Shown here: positions 16,571 through 27,630 of the stretch, in pieces
How positions within the stretch are numbered: position 1 is the first letter of the stretch
How the letters are laid out: every line of letters starts with the position of its first letter
NCBI GenBank assembly: GCA_023434855.1
Contig: JAEYSJ010000016.1
Coordinates: forward strand, 1 to 31,448
Length of the DNA stretch: 31,448 bases
Direction: 5' to 3'
Origin: Bacillota bacterium
Lineage (GTDB): Bacteria; Bacillota_C; Negativicutes; JAEYSJ01
Position numbers and translations under genes: made by a program
Notes under the pieces: model-generated
Seen by the model: only the letters and a program-made list of their open reading frames with translations
Databases searched by the model: none
Told to the model about the DNA's origin: nothing

Positions 16571-18352
16571 TTATTCATGAAAGACTTCTAAAGCATTGCT
16601 ATTATCTATAATGTCTGCAAGCTGTTCTTCCAAACTCCCTTGATTGCAAAACTTTATACCATAGGTATTATCCCTTATTTTATCTAGTGTCCCATTAAAA
16701 CTCTTTTGTAGTAGTATTTTAGCCTCCTCTAACTGATCAACATAAAATATTCTTTTATTAACTACGTTTAGAATCGAGTCATCAAATACGTACGGCTTAT
16801 TCTTTATAATGACGATAGTTATATCTTCAAATACTATATTGCCTAAATCAGGAATGAGTGAGCTCATAACAATTACTTTAGGGGCATACTTCATTACGTA
16901 ATCATTGATGCTTGCATCCTTAATTAAAATTACATTATTTAATAGTTTAAATTTAGATAGCATCGCACAAAATCCATATGACGGTTTATCTCGGACCACC
17001 ACATGAATTTTCTTATTTTGCTGTGCTTCCAGAAAGGTTAGCAAAGCATCCTGAACTTCCGCCTCCATTGGTATTAAACTTGTTTGGCTGAAAGAAAAAG
17101 TCCAATCCAAATATATTGCCACATCGACTAAAGGTTTATGACTGAAGTTCGTGCTTTTTGCTCCCTCAAAGCCAGATAAGACTGCAGGCGGAATAATTTT
17201 AACAGTATTACTGATTTGTGGATAGAGTGCTGCCATTTCCTCTTGCTTTGTTCCCTGAGTCAAGTAATAATTACATCGGTCAAACACATGCACCGATGCA
17301 TAGGGATAAATCACTTGTCCAAGAAAAAAGGTATTTTGCGATTGCAATCCGATAATTTTACAAACTTGCTGTGTCATAAAATACTCAATCAATAAGGCAC
17401 TCACACCTTGACTAGGAGGTTCTTCCCAATAAACACATTGCAATGGAATATCTTCAAATTTACGCTTACAGTCATATATAATTTGTAAATATTGCACAAT
17501 GTTTGTACAAAAATTGTCTTTTATAGTTTCATACAGCAAAGTCAGTGCTGCCTTTATATTGGTTTGTACTAAACAAATAGTTTGCAAAGATTCGTTTGAA
17601 GGCAACACCAGCTGGTCTATCTCAAATTCGGGCTCATTCCTTGTTTTTGAATTCCAGGGATTAAAAGCATAAATATTGTTTTTTTCTCCCGCTTTTACAA
17701 GAAACTGTAGTCTGTCTAGTGGCTCAAACGCTAACACATTAACGCCTGATACTCCGTGCTGTCGCAACACGGTTCGATCTGATGTCTGATCATTCCTCTC
17801 CTGTAAAAGCTGGCACATCTCGTCGACATCTATACAACAGATCATTGTTTTCATGCTTGGAGCATTATTTTTATAATTAATTAAGTAATATTGAAATTCT
17901 GGAAACATACTTGACAAAAAATCCTCTATTGGACAGCAAAATGGTCCTAACCTTATGTCATATATTAAAATAGTATCCCATTGAAACTGTTGCTGCATTC
18001 GACTTAAACAACGTGTGAAAAGTACATATAAAGCAAATTGCAATGCACCCCAAAATGAATATAGAGGTTTAAAATATCGCATGGATACTCCCAATCGCTG
18101 ATTTAATTCCGGTGCGAGATACTGATCTAGTTCATCAAGCAATGTGGTACATGTCTGCAAAGTATATTTTTGTATATCAAGGTATTCCGTAGCATCTATC
18201 AACGAACATAAATTGCAACACTCCAGTCCATAATGGTGTTTCAGATAATACACAACAACTATATCTGTCGAAAAAAGCTTCGCATCTTTTTGCAGCCCAT
18301 GTTTCAAACAATGCTTCACATCATCGATTGTATGTAAAAAGACAGCTTGCAT
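16571..18352 (-). CDS. Unrecognised 593-residue protein, paralogue of the gene upstream
   Basis: I do not recognise the family with confidence. It aligns from end to end with the protein encoded immediately upstream (18383-20056). Shared blocks are QAVxxHTIxD at the N-terminus, LDIQxxTLQ, LGxSMRYxxPLYS near residue 107, a QSQxTFFxGQ block in the middle, and YAPKxI with KFC near the C-terminus. The alternating hydrophobic strands and helices suggest a two-domain alpha/beta fold such as a GT-B glycosyltransferase or a surface-carbohydrate protein, but no catalytic motif is evident. No signal peptide or membrane span is seen. The ATG at 18352 has a near-perfect AAAGGAGG upstream. It lies 30 bases after its paralogue. 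Confidence 0.8.
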   Translation of the reverse strand: MQAVFLHTIDDVKHCLKHGLQKDAKLFSTDIVVVYYLKHHYGLECCNLCSLIDATEYLDIQKYTLQTCTTLLDELDQYLAPELNQRLGVSMRYFKPLYSFWGALQFALYVLFTRCLSRMQQQFQWDTILIYDIRLGPFCCPIEDFLSSMFPEFQYYLINYKNNAPSMKTMICCIDVDEMCQLLQERNDQTSDRTVLRQHGVSGVNVLAFEPLDRLQFLVKAGEKNNIYAFNPWNSKTRNEPEFEIDQLVLPSNESLQTICLVQTNIKAALTLLYETIKDNFCTNIVQYLQIIYDCKRKFEDIPLQCVYWEEPPSQGVSALLIEYFMTQQVCKIIGLQSQNTFFLGQVIYPYASVHVFDRCNYYLTQGTKQEEMAALYPQISNTVKIIPPAVLSGFEGAKSTNFSHKPLVDVAIYLDWTFSFSQTSLIPMEAEVQDALLTFLEAQQNKKIHVVVRDKPSYGFCAMLSKFKLLNNVILIKDASINDYVMKYAPKVIVMSSLIPDLGNIVFEDITIVIIKNKPYVFDDSILNVVNKRIFYVDQLEEAKILLQKSFNGTLDKIRDNTYGIKFCNQGSLEEQLADIIDNSNALEVFHE

Positions 18353-18382
18353 GTCGAATCCTCCTTTCTAACTACTGATCTC

Positions 18383-20056
18383 CTAAAGCATCTTCGCCTG
18401 TAGTCCGGCCTGACTGCAAAACTTGCTGACATAAACAGCATCTCTTTTCTTAGCTAAATTCCCGTTAAAATGCTCTTGCAATAACTGCTTGGCTTCTTCT
18501 ACCTCTTCGGCATAATAAACCCCTTTCATCAGCATAGTAAGTGCCTCGTCACTAAAAGCAATCATCGGATCTTTCATTAGAATAACCGGTAATTCTTCAG
18601 GCAGAACATCCTCCAAAAAAGGCATGGGTGAATCAAACATAATCAATTTGGGAGCATATTTAGTTAAATAATTGTCCATTTGCGCATCTCGAATCAAGGT
18701 AACATTAGTGAGCGTTTTCAAAAAAGAGAGCATCGCACAATTCTTAAAATTTAAATGGTTGCTAACTACTACGTGGACTACTTTTAAATCTTGTGTCTCC
18801 AAAAAAGATAGCAAAGCTTCCTGCCGGGAGACAAGGGTCGAAAGATTTTGTCCTCCTTTAGTAAAAAATGAAGTCGGCGTTAAGTAAATAGCCACATCAG
18901 CAGCTATTTTCACACTGGAATTTTTAGCCAATGCCTTCGGCGCAACTGTCGAAACAGACCTAACTATCTGGGGCAACCACCGATGGCAGCGGCTCTTTAT
19001 CGCCACATCAACATAGGGAGAGCTTGTCTGCCCGGCAAAAAAAGTTCCTTGTGACTGAACACAGACTACCTGAGTAACTAGATTGGACATCAAGTATTCC
19101 AACACCAGGGCACCAGCTCCTTGATATGGGGGAATATCCCAGTAGGCATTATGAATAGGTGATTGATTATGGATATTCCGATATGTCTGCACAAGTCGTA
19201 AATGTTGTATGATATCCCGGCAAAAGTTGTCACTGATGATTGCGTATAATAACATTAGTATGTTTTGTCTATCCTTATCGGCAGTACGGATACTTTGCAA
19301 ATTATTTTCTAACGGCAAAATTCGACCGCTGATTTTATATTCAATCGGATAATATAAGGGTTTTCGATAATTCAACTCATGGATATTGGCCTTGTCCGGT
19401 GATTGCTGCAGCAAAAATTGCAGCTTACCTGCCGGTTCAAACACTACCACATTTTTTTTGTCACTTTTAGTGTTAATTATAGCGTCCTTCTCAAGTAATG
19501 GAGCAATCTTTTCTATAGAAATACCGCTAATAACCGTCTTTTTTCTACTTTCAGCTGCTTGCTTATATTGAATCGTCCGGAACTTAACTCCAGGCAGCAT
19601 TTTGTCTAAGAAAGAAATATTTATACTCTGATTCAACGGACCTAACGTACCCTCGTACACTAATATAAAGCTAGGGGAGTATTGATCAATCATGCGGTGC
19701 AAGCAACGAACTGCTATATCATAAATTGATAATTGCCTTGCACCTACATAAGAATAAAGCGGTGTTAAATACCGCATTGACAAACCTAGCTCACGATTTA
19801 ACGCAGGCGCTACTTGGTAATCTAACTCCGTAAGCAATTCGCTAGTTGCCTGAAGCGTATTTCTTTGTATATCAAGAACTTCTTCAGAACTTATATAAGA
19901 ACATAAATCATGGCATATTACGTTGTGCTGATGTTTCAAATAAGTAACAACCTGTACGTTAAAGGAAAATAACTCAGCATCTTTAAAAAGCTGTTGTTCC
20001 AAATAATGATCTGCATCCTGAATAGTATGTATAATAACCGCTTGAGTCACTTGCAT
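18383..20056 (-). CDS. Unrecognised 557-residue protein, tandem paralogue
   Basis: This is the partner of the 593-residue protein downstream and the two align over the full length. The shared blocks include LKDA/FKDAxLFS, the VxYLKH segment, LCSxI, APxLNxxLGxSMRY, YWxxPPxQG, ALxxEYxM and CAMLSxxKxLxNVxLIxDA. It ends about 25 residues earlier. The frame opens at a GTG at 20068, but the paralogue begins with MQAV, which matches the ATG at 20056 (MQVTQAV) or the GTG two codons later. AAGGA lies just upstream, so 20056 is chosen with moderate certainty. It follows the cytidylyltransferase gene, with a 20-codon micro-ORF between them. A role in adding or handling nonulosonic acid is inferred from position only. 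Confidence 0.78.
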   Translation of the reverse strand: MQVTQAVIIHTIQDADHYLEQQLFKDAELFSFNVQVVTYLKHQHNVICHDLCSYISSEEVLDIQRNTLQATSELLTELDYQVAPALNRELGLSMRYLTPLYSYVGARQLSIYDIAVRCLHRMIDQYSPSFILVYEGTLGPLNQSINISFLDKMLPGVKFRTIQYKQAAESRKKTVISGISIEKIAPLLEKDAIINTKSDKKNVVVFEPAGKLQFLLQQSPDKANIHELNYRKPLYYPIEYKISGRILPLENNLQSIRTADKDRQNILMLLYAIISDNFCRDIIQHLRLVQTYRNIHNQSPIHNAYWDIPPYQGAGALVLEYLMSNLVTQVVCVQSQGTFFAGQTSSPYVDVAIKSRCHRWLPQIVRSVSTVAPKALAKNSSVKIAADVAIYLTPTSFFTKGGQNLSTLVSRQEALLSFLETQDLKVVHVVVSNHLNFKNCAMLSFLKTLTNVTLIRDAQMDNYLTKYAPKLIMFDSPMPFLEDVLPEELPVILMKDPMIAFSDEALTMLMKGVYYAEEVEEAKQLLQEHFNGNLAKKRDAVYVSKFCSQAGLQAKML

Positions 20057-20064
20057 TCTTCCTT

Positions 20065-20127
20065 TCACAAGGTAATTCTAGGTTCATCCACTATTGTCTG
20101 CAGTTCAGCAAAGCTAAATTTCGACAT
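20065..20127 (-). CDS. 20-codon micro-ORF or gene remnant between spsF and the tandem paralogues
   Basis: The frame begins ATG at 20127 with AAGGGG eleven bases upstream, reads MSKFSFAELQTIVDEPRITL and stops at TGA (20067-20065). The stop overlaps the alternative GTG start of the next gene and lies 8 bases before its ATG. It could be a coupled leader peptide or the remaining N-terminus of a deleted gene. Too short to judge by composition. Confidence 0.3.
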   Translation of the reverse strand: MSKFSFAELQTIVDEPRITL

Positions 20128-20143
20128 AATATTGCAAACCCCT

Positions 20144-20868
20144 TCACTCTCCATATTCCTTCTGGTGAACAGTCGAATTTAGAAAAAACCAGTCTGGGTA
20201 TTTTTTAAATATTTCGAGTGAATCCTGCATCGTAAACTCAGGATTTACCGGATACAACTCTTCGATAATCCGGCGTATCAGTTCAAAATCTGCAGGCGTA
20301 TCTACCGTCCAGCGGAAATGACTGTAATCAACAGGGCAAAGCAATCGTTTAATTCGATACCGTTCAGGATGGTGATAAATAAAAGGCGTGACATGTTCCC
20401 GGTCAGGCTGTGCTGTTGCTTCTCGCCAGCATTCCTCTAATGCTGCAAATGTAAAAACTTCCGTATCTAAGCCTCGAGGATACCGGTCAAGCCTTACATA
20501 ATCATATTGACCATTATTATTGATCAAAAAATTGATAGCTGGTCCACATATTGTTGGATCAATTATTGGGCAGTCTGCTGTAATTCTCACCACTATATCC
20601 GCTTGAAACTCTAATGCAGCACCATAGTAACGTGCCAACACATCTTCTTCCGGCCCTCGAAAGCAGGCAACATCCAACGCTTTACACAAATTTACCACTG
20701 CTTGGTCACTGTCATTAGTTGTCGTGGCAATTACAATTTCATTGATATCAGGAATTCGCCGCAGCCGCTCTATTTGATAAGCCAGTAAGGGCTTACCTAA
20801 CACCGTTTTTATGATTTTCCCCGGCAGTCGGGTAGAGGTCATTCTGGCTTGTACAATAACAACCGTTC

Positions 20869-20872
<4 letters not shown>
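20144..20872 (-). CDS. spsF: SpsF-type cytidylyltransferase (probable CMP-pseudaminic acid synthetase)
   Basis: The 242-residue nucleotidyltransferase has the SpsF (COG1861) start VVIVQARMTSTRLPGKIIK, then DVLARYYGAA, RITADCPIIDP and a HFRWTVDTPADFELIR block near residue 190. This family differs from classical PseF/NeuA, which begin IPARxGSKxxxxKN. In this position it very likely activates pseudaminic acid with CTP, since no other CMP-sugar synthetase is present. The frame opens at 20893, but AAGAGGCGATCAG precedes the ATG at 20872, which overlaps the pseC stop (ATGA). That start also begins exactly at the conserved MRTVVIVQ, so it is chosen. Confidence 0.88.
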
Positions 20873-23303
<2,431 letters not shown>

Positions 23304-23322
<19 letters not shown>

Positions 23323-25151
23323 AAATCACCACCATCGAATGTTTCCTGTTCCAAAGCACCTTGAATCGTTAAGCATAAATCGTAAATAGCCGCAAAAAAT
23401 TTTCTCTTCTTTTCCAATTCCAAAACAGTTGTCTGAACATCTGTCGGTAACTCTTCCAATCCAGAAAAACTCACCTGTTGGAACAAATAATAAAAAATAG
23501 CACATTCTTTAATTAACACTTCATTGAAAAAAGAATACTTATCTAATGCCTCTTCATAAATGCTTACTTTCTTGTAGGTTTCAACGCTTGCCAGTATATT
23601 TTCAGCAAAAAGGATATCAATTTCTTCGATGATGTTTATCAATATTCCCATTATTGCAGATAATTCTTCGCGAATTAGAGCCACTATACTCGTAGTTTTT
23701 GTTTGCCAAAAGAGAGTTTTGTACTGATCATAGTGCTTCATAATAATTTTAGGAATATTGTACGGTCTCGAGAAAACATCTTGGACAAGATCGCCCAGAG
23801 TGCTTTCTCCTGTTCCCCGTATCGTTAATCCATCTTGTGTACAATTTACAAAAGTAATTTGCGAATGCTGTGAAATAACCTGCTCCATTGCTGTCTTCAT
23901 TGCTAAAAAGGATGGTTTAGTATAAACCAGTGCACCCTTCCTGTTTTTCATCACTGTAAGATTGGAAAACTCTTGCCTGCTTTTTAAATCATCGTCAAAA
24001 TAACTTGCTCCTTCGGCATAATTTTTCTGACGGGAATAGCAAAAATCTTGTCCAGTAAGCACAATAGGGTTACACCCTAATTTAGCTAATATATCCAATG
24101 TCGAAATTGCTATCGAAAATCCTTGCACTATAGCCATAGATTTGTGATTGATTTGCTTATAATAAAACTCATCAAAGGGACTTAGCGCAAAGAAAAATTT
24201 TTCCTTGCGAAATAAATCAGGTACTTCCGGAAAAAGAGTTGAAGTATATAGTAAGAAAATATCATCATTTACATGGATATTTTCAAAGATTCCAAGTTCA
24301 GAGTCATTACCGTCAAGCGCAGCAGCCATGTGGGCTTTAACCTTGTGACTTTCCAAAACAGATAATCCGCTACCCACGGTTACAATAAGTGCATTATCAT
24401 AAAGCTGCTTAATATATGTAATGTCATCCTCTAGAGAAGGCCCCGCCGAAACCATAATTGCAGGAATATTGCAGAAGGCATTCGCAAGTACCTCAACTGG
24501 GGCAGAGGATGGCATATATTGCTGCAAATTAATCATTTTATTATGCATCCACATAGTATTTGCTGCTAAGGTGGTTGATATATCAACCAGCACTTCATTT
24601 AAGAGTTCTTTAAGACGCAGCTCTACTTGAAGAATGATATCTTTATATAAATAATAATATCCTGATTGAGGAATTATATGAAATTTTTTAATATAGCGCG
24701 CTCCAACAAACTCACGAAAACTAAAAACATAATCCTCAATTGAATTTCCAACAATAAATTGAATATTATACTTAGATAGCAAAGAGATATCAAAATAATG
24801 TAAGAAATAATAAAAAACCTCATAATCCGGTTCAATAAATAATATTGGAGTTTTCAAATCTTTCTTTAGTATTTCATTTAATTCATACCCAAGCCCTAAA
24901 CCATAGATAATATAAAGCTCTGTAGAAATATATTCAAATTGTTCTATCCACGCCTGGCATTGAGGTGTTTCATCATATAAGCTATAGAGTGGAAAGCTTT
25001 GGCCGCCAACATCTTTAACCAGAACCACTCTGCCACACTCATTATGTGTAAGATAGCTATTCGGTGTCTTCATATTTTTCATCAATTTGTACAGCTGTTC
25101 ATTTATATTACGCAGCCAGTGCAAATTTTTCTTAAACTGTGACGCTTCCAT
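23304..25151 (-). CDS. maf: Motility accessory factor (Maf), DUF115/MptE-like flagellin glycosyltransferase
   Basis: The protein has 615 residues. The N-terminal domain holds IIYGLGLGYE (81-90) and LFIEPDYEVFYYFL. The central MptE-like domain carries IMVSAGPSLEDD (232-243), AALDGNDSE and VLTGQDFCYSR (364-373), all hallmarks of Maf proteins. The last 140 residues are helical. Maf enzymes transfer pseudaminic or legionaminic acid to serine/threonine of flagellin in the cytoplasm, before export. It is the first gene after flagellin and the first of the island, and its AAAGGGG site lies just past the hag terminator. Read-through from hag could therefore drive it. Co-location with pse genes makes CMP-pseudaminic acid the likely donor. 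Confidence 0.92.
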
Positions 25152-25160
25152 ACAATCCCC

Positions 25161-25199
25161 TTTTATTAAAAGGAACCGGCTTTTATAGCCGGTTCCTTT
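25161..25199 (-). terminator. Rho-independent terminator after flagellin
   Basis: A perfect 13-bp stem is formed by AAAGGAACCGGCT (25199-25187 on the minus strand) and its complement at 25181-25169, with a 5-base loop. It is followed by a T/A-rich run, TAATAAAA, at 25168-25161. It lies 22 bases beyond the hag stop. The U-run is imperfect, so partial read-through into the glycosylation genes is plausible. Confidence 0.85.
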
Positions 25200-25221
25200 A
25201 TAATTACTACAAGAAAACCAA

Positions 25222-26436
25222 TTATCTGAGTAATTGGAGAACGCCTTGCGGTTGTTGGTTGGCTTGAGCCAGCATCGCTTGTGCAGCTTGGGAAAGAATG
25301 TTGTTCTTTTGGAAATTCATCATTTCTTTCGCCATATCTACATCACGTACCCGGGATTCAGCGGCACTCAAGTTTTCACTGGAAGCACCCAGGTTGTTAA
25401 TGGTGTGTTCCAGCCTGTTTTGATAAGCACCAAGTGATGAACGCTGGGTGGATACTTTTTCAATGGCATTATTGATAGTAGCGATTGCGGCATTAGCCGC
25501 ATATTTATCATCAACTTTCAAGGTGTCGCCAGTTGCATTTTTGATACCTAGAGCCTGAGCCCGCATATCGTCAATGCCGATTTGCATTGTCTGACCAGAG
25601 TTAGCGCCAATCTGCGTGGTTAATGCTTTATCACCACTTGTTTTGGCATCTTGGTGTTCATTAAAAGTAAGTGTAAAGCTATCACCGACTTTTACTTTTG
25701 CGCCACTAATCGTGAAGTCAATAGTATCAGTAGTGCTTTTGCTAAGCACACCTTCCTTAAAAGAAACTGAGTACTCATTAGCATTGGTGGTACTGCTAGT
25801 TATTGTAACATCACCTGACGCAACTTCGTTACCCGTATTATCAATAATCTTAAAATCGCCCTCGGAGCCATCATCTACTTGCGTGCGAGTAATAGTGTAA
25901 GCACCTGTAGCTGAACCACTGCTGGCAATTGAGTCTGAACCGGCTGAAATTTTAATCGAAGCCGCACTATTTGCCTGTACGGTGACAGTGCCTTTAACCT
26001 CTTCTTTAACACCAACAACTTCACCATTAAGCAGTTTTTTGGTATTGAATTCAGTAGTATTGGCAATACGGTCAATTTCATCAGCAAGTTGGTTAACTTC
26101 ATCTTGAATTGACTTTCTGTCAACATCTGTATTGGTATCATTGCTGCTTTGAACAGCAAGTTCACGCATACGTTGCAGAATGCTGTGAGTTTCATTCAAA
26201 GCACCTTCAGCAGTTTGAATCAGCGAGATAGTATCTTGTGAGTTCCGTTGTGCCTGGTCAAGACCACGGATCTGACCACGCATCTTTTCGGAGATTGCAA
26301 GACCTGCAGCGTCGTCACCAGCACGGTTAATGCGAAGACCGGAAGACAATTTTTCCAAGGATTTGCTAGTCTGGGTGTTGTTTGCGGACAGACGGTTGTA
26401 AGTGTTAAGAGCCGCAATATTATGGTTGATAATCAT
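25222..26436 (-). CDS. hag: Flagellin
   Basis: The 404-residue flagellin has the standard N-terminal D0/D1 region, with MIINHNIAALNTYN, KLSSGLRINRAGDDAAGLAISEK and TNTDVDRKSIQDEVNQL (about 1-140). A central S/T-rich variable region follows (about 142-290). The conserved C-terminal D1/D0 region has SRVRDVDMAKEMM and ends QPQGVLQLLR. The frame opens at 26514, but AGGGAGGAATACACTC precedes the ATG at 26436, where the family begins. It is secreted through the flagellar export channel and forms the filament. The many serines and threonines of the central region are likely glycosylation sites for the adjacent Maf/Pse system. Upstream are fliW and csrA, whose products control hag translation in Bacillus. 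Confidence 0.97.
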   Translation of the reverse strand: MIINHNIAALNTYNRLSANNTQTSKSLEKLSSGLRINRAGDDAAGLAISEKMRGQIRGLDQAQRNSQDTISLIQTAEGALNETHSILQRMRELAVQSSNDTNTDVDRKSIQDEVNQLADEIDRIANTTEFNTKKLLNGEVVGVKEEVKGTVTVQANSAASIKISAGSDSIASSGSATGAYTITRTQVDDGSEGDFKIIDNTGNEVASGDVTITSSTTNANEYSVSFKEGVLSKSTTDTIDFTISGAKVKVGDSFTLTFNEHQDAKTSGDKALTTQIGANSGQTMQIGIDDMRAQALGIKNATGDTLKVDDKYAANAAIATINNAIEKVSTQRSSLGAYQNRLEHTINNLGASSENLSAAESRVRDVDMAKEMMNFQKNNILSQAAQAMLAQANQQPQGVLQLLR

Positions 26437-26553
26437 GAGTGTATTCCTCCCTGAATTTTCGATCTCAAGCATCCTTGCCTGAGTCATTTGAATGAATATC
26501 AGCTTCGTTTCCATCGGCCGCTGGAAACAATCCTGTTAACATCCTCATATAGT
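26437..26553 (-). promoter_or_regulatory. Flagellin mRNA leader with GGA motifs and a stem-loop (probable CsrA target)
   Basis: On the minus strand the leader contains ATGGA, AAGGA and AGGGA, all fitting the CsrA core ANGGA, plus further GGA triplets. One of these lies in the GGGAGGA ribosome binding site. A perfect 7-bp inverted repeat, GTTTCCA/TGGAAAC (26528-26507), surrounds an 8-base loop with GGCC. In Bacillus CsrA blocks hag translation at such sites and FliW relieves it. Both genes sit directly upstream here. Binding is inferred. Confidence 0.55.
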
Positions 26554-26580
26554 TTATCGCGGGAGTTTTCACTCTCATTA
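26554..26580 (-). promoter_or_regulatory. Sigma-28-like promoter of flagellin
   Basis: On the minus strand TAAT (26580-26577), a 15-base spacer and CGCGATAA (26561-26554) fit the flagellar sigma consensus TAAA-N15-GCCGATAA at 3/4 and 6/8 positions with ideal spacing. Transcription would give a leader of about 110 bases. A second weaker candidate, TAAC-N16-GCCGATGG (26538-26511), overlaps the leader stem-loop. Confidence 0.5.
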
Positions 26581-26702
26581 AAGGTCAAATTTGTCGATTT
26601 TTGACTAAAATATCCTTCGCTAATCGTTTTGCTTGTCCTAGCTCACTAACTCGCCTCAAGTTAATAAAACTAAAGGAAATTTTAATAATTCTTAACGATA
26701 AC

Positions 26703-26933
26703 TTATTTCTTGTGAAGTCCTTTTAAGGCATCAAAGGCTGCCGGTATTTGCGGCACAGCCGCCTCCTTATTTTCCTCTGCTATAGCGTCAAATATTTCAC
26801 CCCGGTAAATCTTTATCTCTCTCGGTGCATCAATTGCAAGCCGAATACTGTCTCCTTTAATATCTACAATCGTAATGACTACATTATCGCCGATAACAAT
26901 GCGCTCTCCTACGCGTCGGGTTAAAGCCAGCAT
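26703..26933 (-). CDS. csrA: Carbon storage regulator CsrA
   Basis: The 76-residue RNA-binding protein has the family start MLALTRRVGERIVIGDN and the conserved core APREIKIYRGEI with R44, which contacts the GGA motif. It has the helical tail typical of FliW-regulated CsrA proteins. CsrA dimers bind GGA-containing leaders and repress translation. The flagellin leader just downstream is the expected target. The open frame begins at 26972, but AAGGAGGGAAATAGC precedes the ATG at 26933, which is the conserved start and lies one base after the fliW stop. fliW and csrA are therefore co-translated. Confidence 0.96.
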   Translation of the reverse strand: MLALTRRVGERIVIGDNVVITIVDIKGDSIRLAIDAPREIKIYRGEIFDAIAEENKEAAVPQIPAAFDALKGLHKK

Positions 26934-26934
26934 G

Positions 26935-27393
26935 CTATTTCCCTCCTTGAGTTGTCTGATTAGGCAGACCACCAGGAAATAACAAGTGTTTTGTTGTATA
27001 CTCTACCTTTTCAAGAATAATTTGCTTGGCTTTGCAGTCCTTCCAATTGACTATTACGGGAGCAAGAAGATTAACGGTCGATTGCTGCAGGGGTTCTTTA
27101 ATCGATACTATATTAAATATTTGGGGCGGATTCTCTGTTGATACGCCTATCTGAGAACTGTATTCATCACTTAATTCAAAGGTGTATTCGGGTAAAAAAG
27201 AGAAAGGTTCAACAACTAAAAATGTCAGATTTACATCCTTTGTTGACTGAAGAAAGGCAAAAGGACTATTTTGCTCATAGGGCAAAAAAGCGAATTCGTT
27301 TTCATCTGGAAAGCCAGGAATACCTTGTTCAAACTTAAGAATGTTTTCTATGGAGATCTCCATTTCGCCAAAACGGGTGGATTTAATTTTCAT
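26935..27393 (-). CDS. fliW: Flagellar assembly factor FliW
   Basis: The 152-residue protein has the usual FliW features: FEQGIPGFPDENEFAFLPYEQNSPFAFLQST at residues 24-54, FLVVEPFSFLPEY, and a C-terminal VNLLAPVIVNWKDCKAKQIIL block. FliW binds free flagellin. When flagellin is exported, FliW is released, binds CsrA, and lifts repression of hag mRNA. The ATG at 27393 has GAGGTG upstream. It starts after a 237-base region with repeats and a hairpin, and probably begins its own transcript. A TATAAT-like box is present on the minus strand at 27499-27494 but no convincing -35. Confidence 0.95.
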   Translation of the reverse strand: MKIKSTRFGEMEISIENILKFEQGIPGFPDENEFAFLPYEQNSPFAFLQSTKDVNLTFLVVEPFSFLPEYTFELSDEYSSQIGVSTENPPQIFNIVSIKEPLQQSTVNLLAPVIVNWKDCKAKQIILEKVEYTTKHLLFPGGLPNQTTQGGK

Positions 27394-27425
27394 AGTTACA
27401 CCTCTTCTTTTTTATGTAGAGAAAT

Positions 27426-27457
27426 GATTGCCACGTCACTGCGTTTCTCCCAATGAC
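27426..27457. repeat. 32-bp palindromic repeat, copy 1
   Basis: This sequence matches the copy at 27535-27566 at 28 of 32 positions. Its ends GATTGCC and CAATGAC pair as an imperfect inverted repeat. It lies between the fliW start and the hairpin after the DUF6470 gene. It resembles a REP-like intergenic element. Not a CRISPR: only two copies are present. Confidence 0.7.
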
Positions 27458-27534
27458 ACTTTAAGTAAAGTAACATATAAACATTTTATTTATATTATAT
27501 CTCATCTTTGAGGCAGCAGTATACATCATCATGA

Positions 27535-27566
27535 GATTGCCACGGCACTACGTTCCTCGCAATGAC
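27535..27566. repeat. 32-bp palindromic repeat, copy 2
   Basis: Second copy, starting 109 bases after the first, with outer stem ATTGC/GCAAT (27536-27540 with 27559-27563) and inner ACG/CGT pairing. Four substitutions separate the copies. Confidence 0.7.
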
Positions 27567-27602
27567 AGTAAGCGAAGTAAATCAACATACAGGCATAATA
27601 AG

Positions 27603-27626
27603 AGCGCTTGGAAACTCCCAAGCGCT
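27603..27626 (-). terminator. Hairpin after the DUF6470 gene, probable terminator
   Basis: A 9-bp perfect stem AGCGCTTGG/CCAAGCGCT with a 6-base loop lies 4 bases beyond the stop of the DUF6470 gene. The following minus-strand bases CTTATTATG make only a weak U-run, so it may be a leaky terminator or an mRNA-stabilising structure. It would separate flgM-flgN-flgK-flgL-DUF6470 from fliW-csrA. Confidence 0.6.
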
Positions 27627-27630
27627 TCAT

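Noticed and set aside
25875..26195. Minus-strand frame of 106 codons within flagellin in another frame
   Set aside because: Out-of-frame overlap with the clear flagellin reading. The leucine/valine-rich translation is a frame artefact.
26511..26538. Second sigma-28-like match TAAC-N16-GCCGATGG before flagellin
   Set aside because: Weaker match than 26554-26580, and its -10 part is explained by the leader stem-loop. Kept only as an alternative.
27426..27566. Possible CRISPR from repeated 32-bp units
   Set aside because: Only two imperfect copies, a 77-base interval, self-complementary ends and no cas genes nearby.
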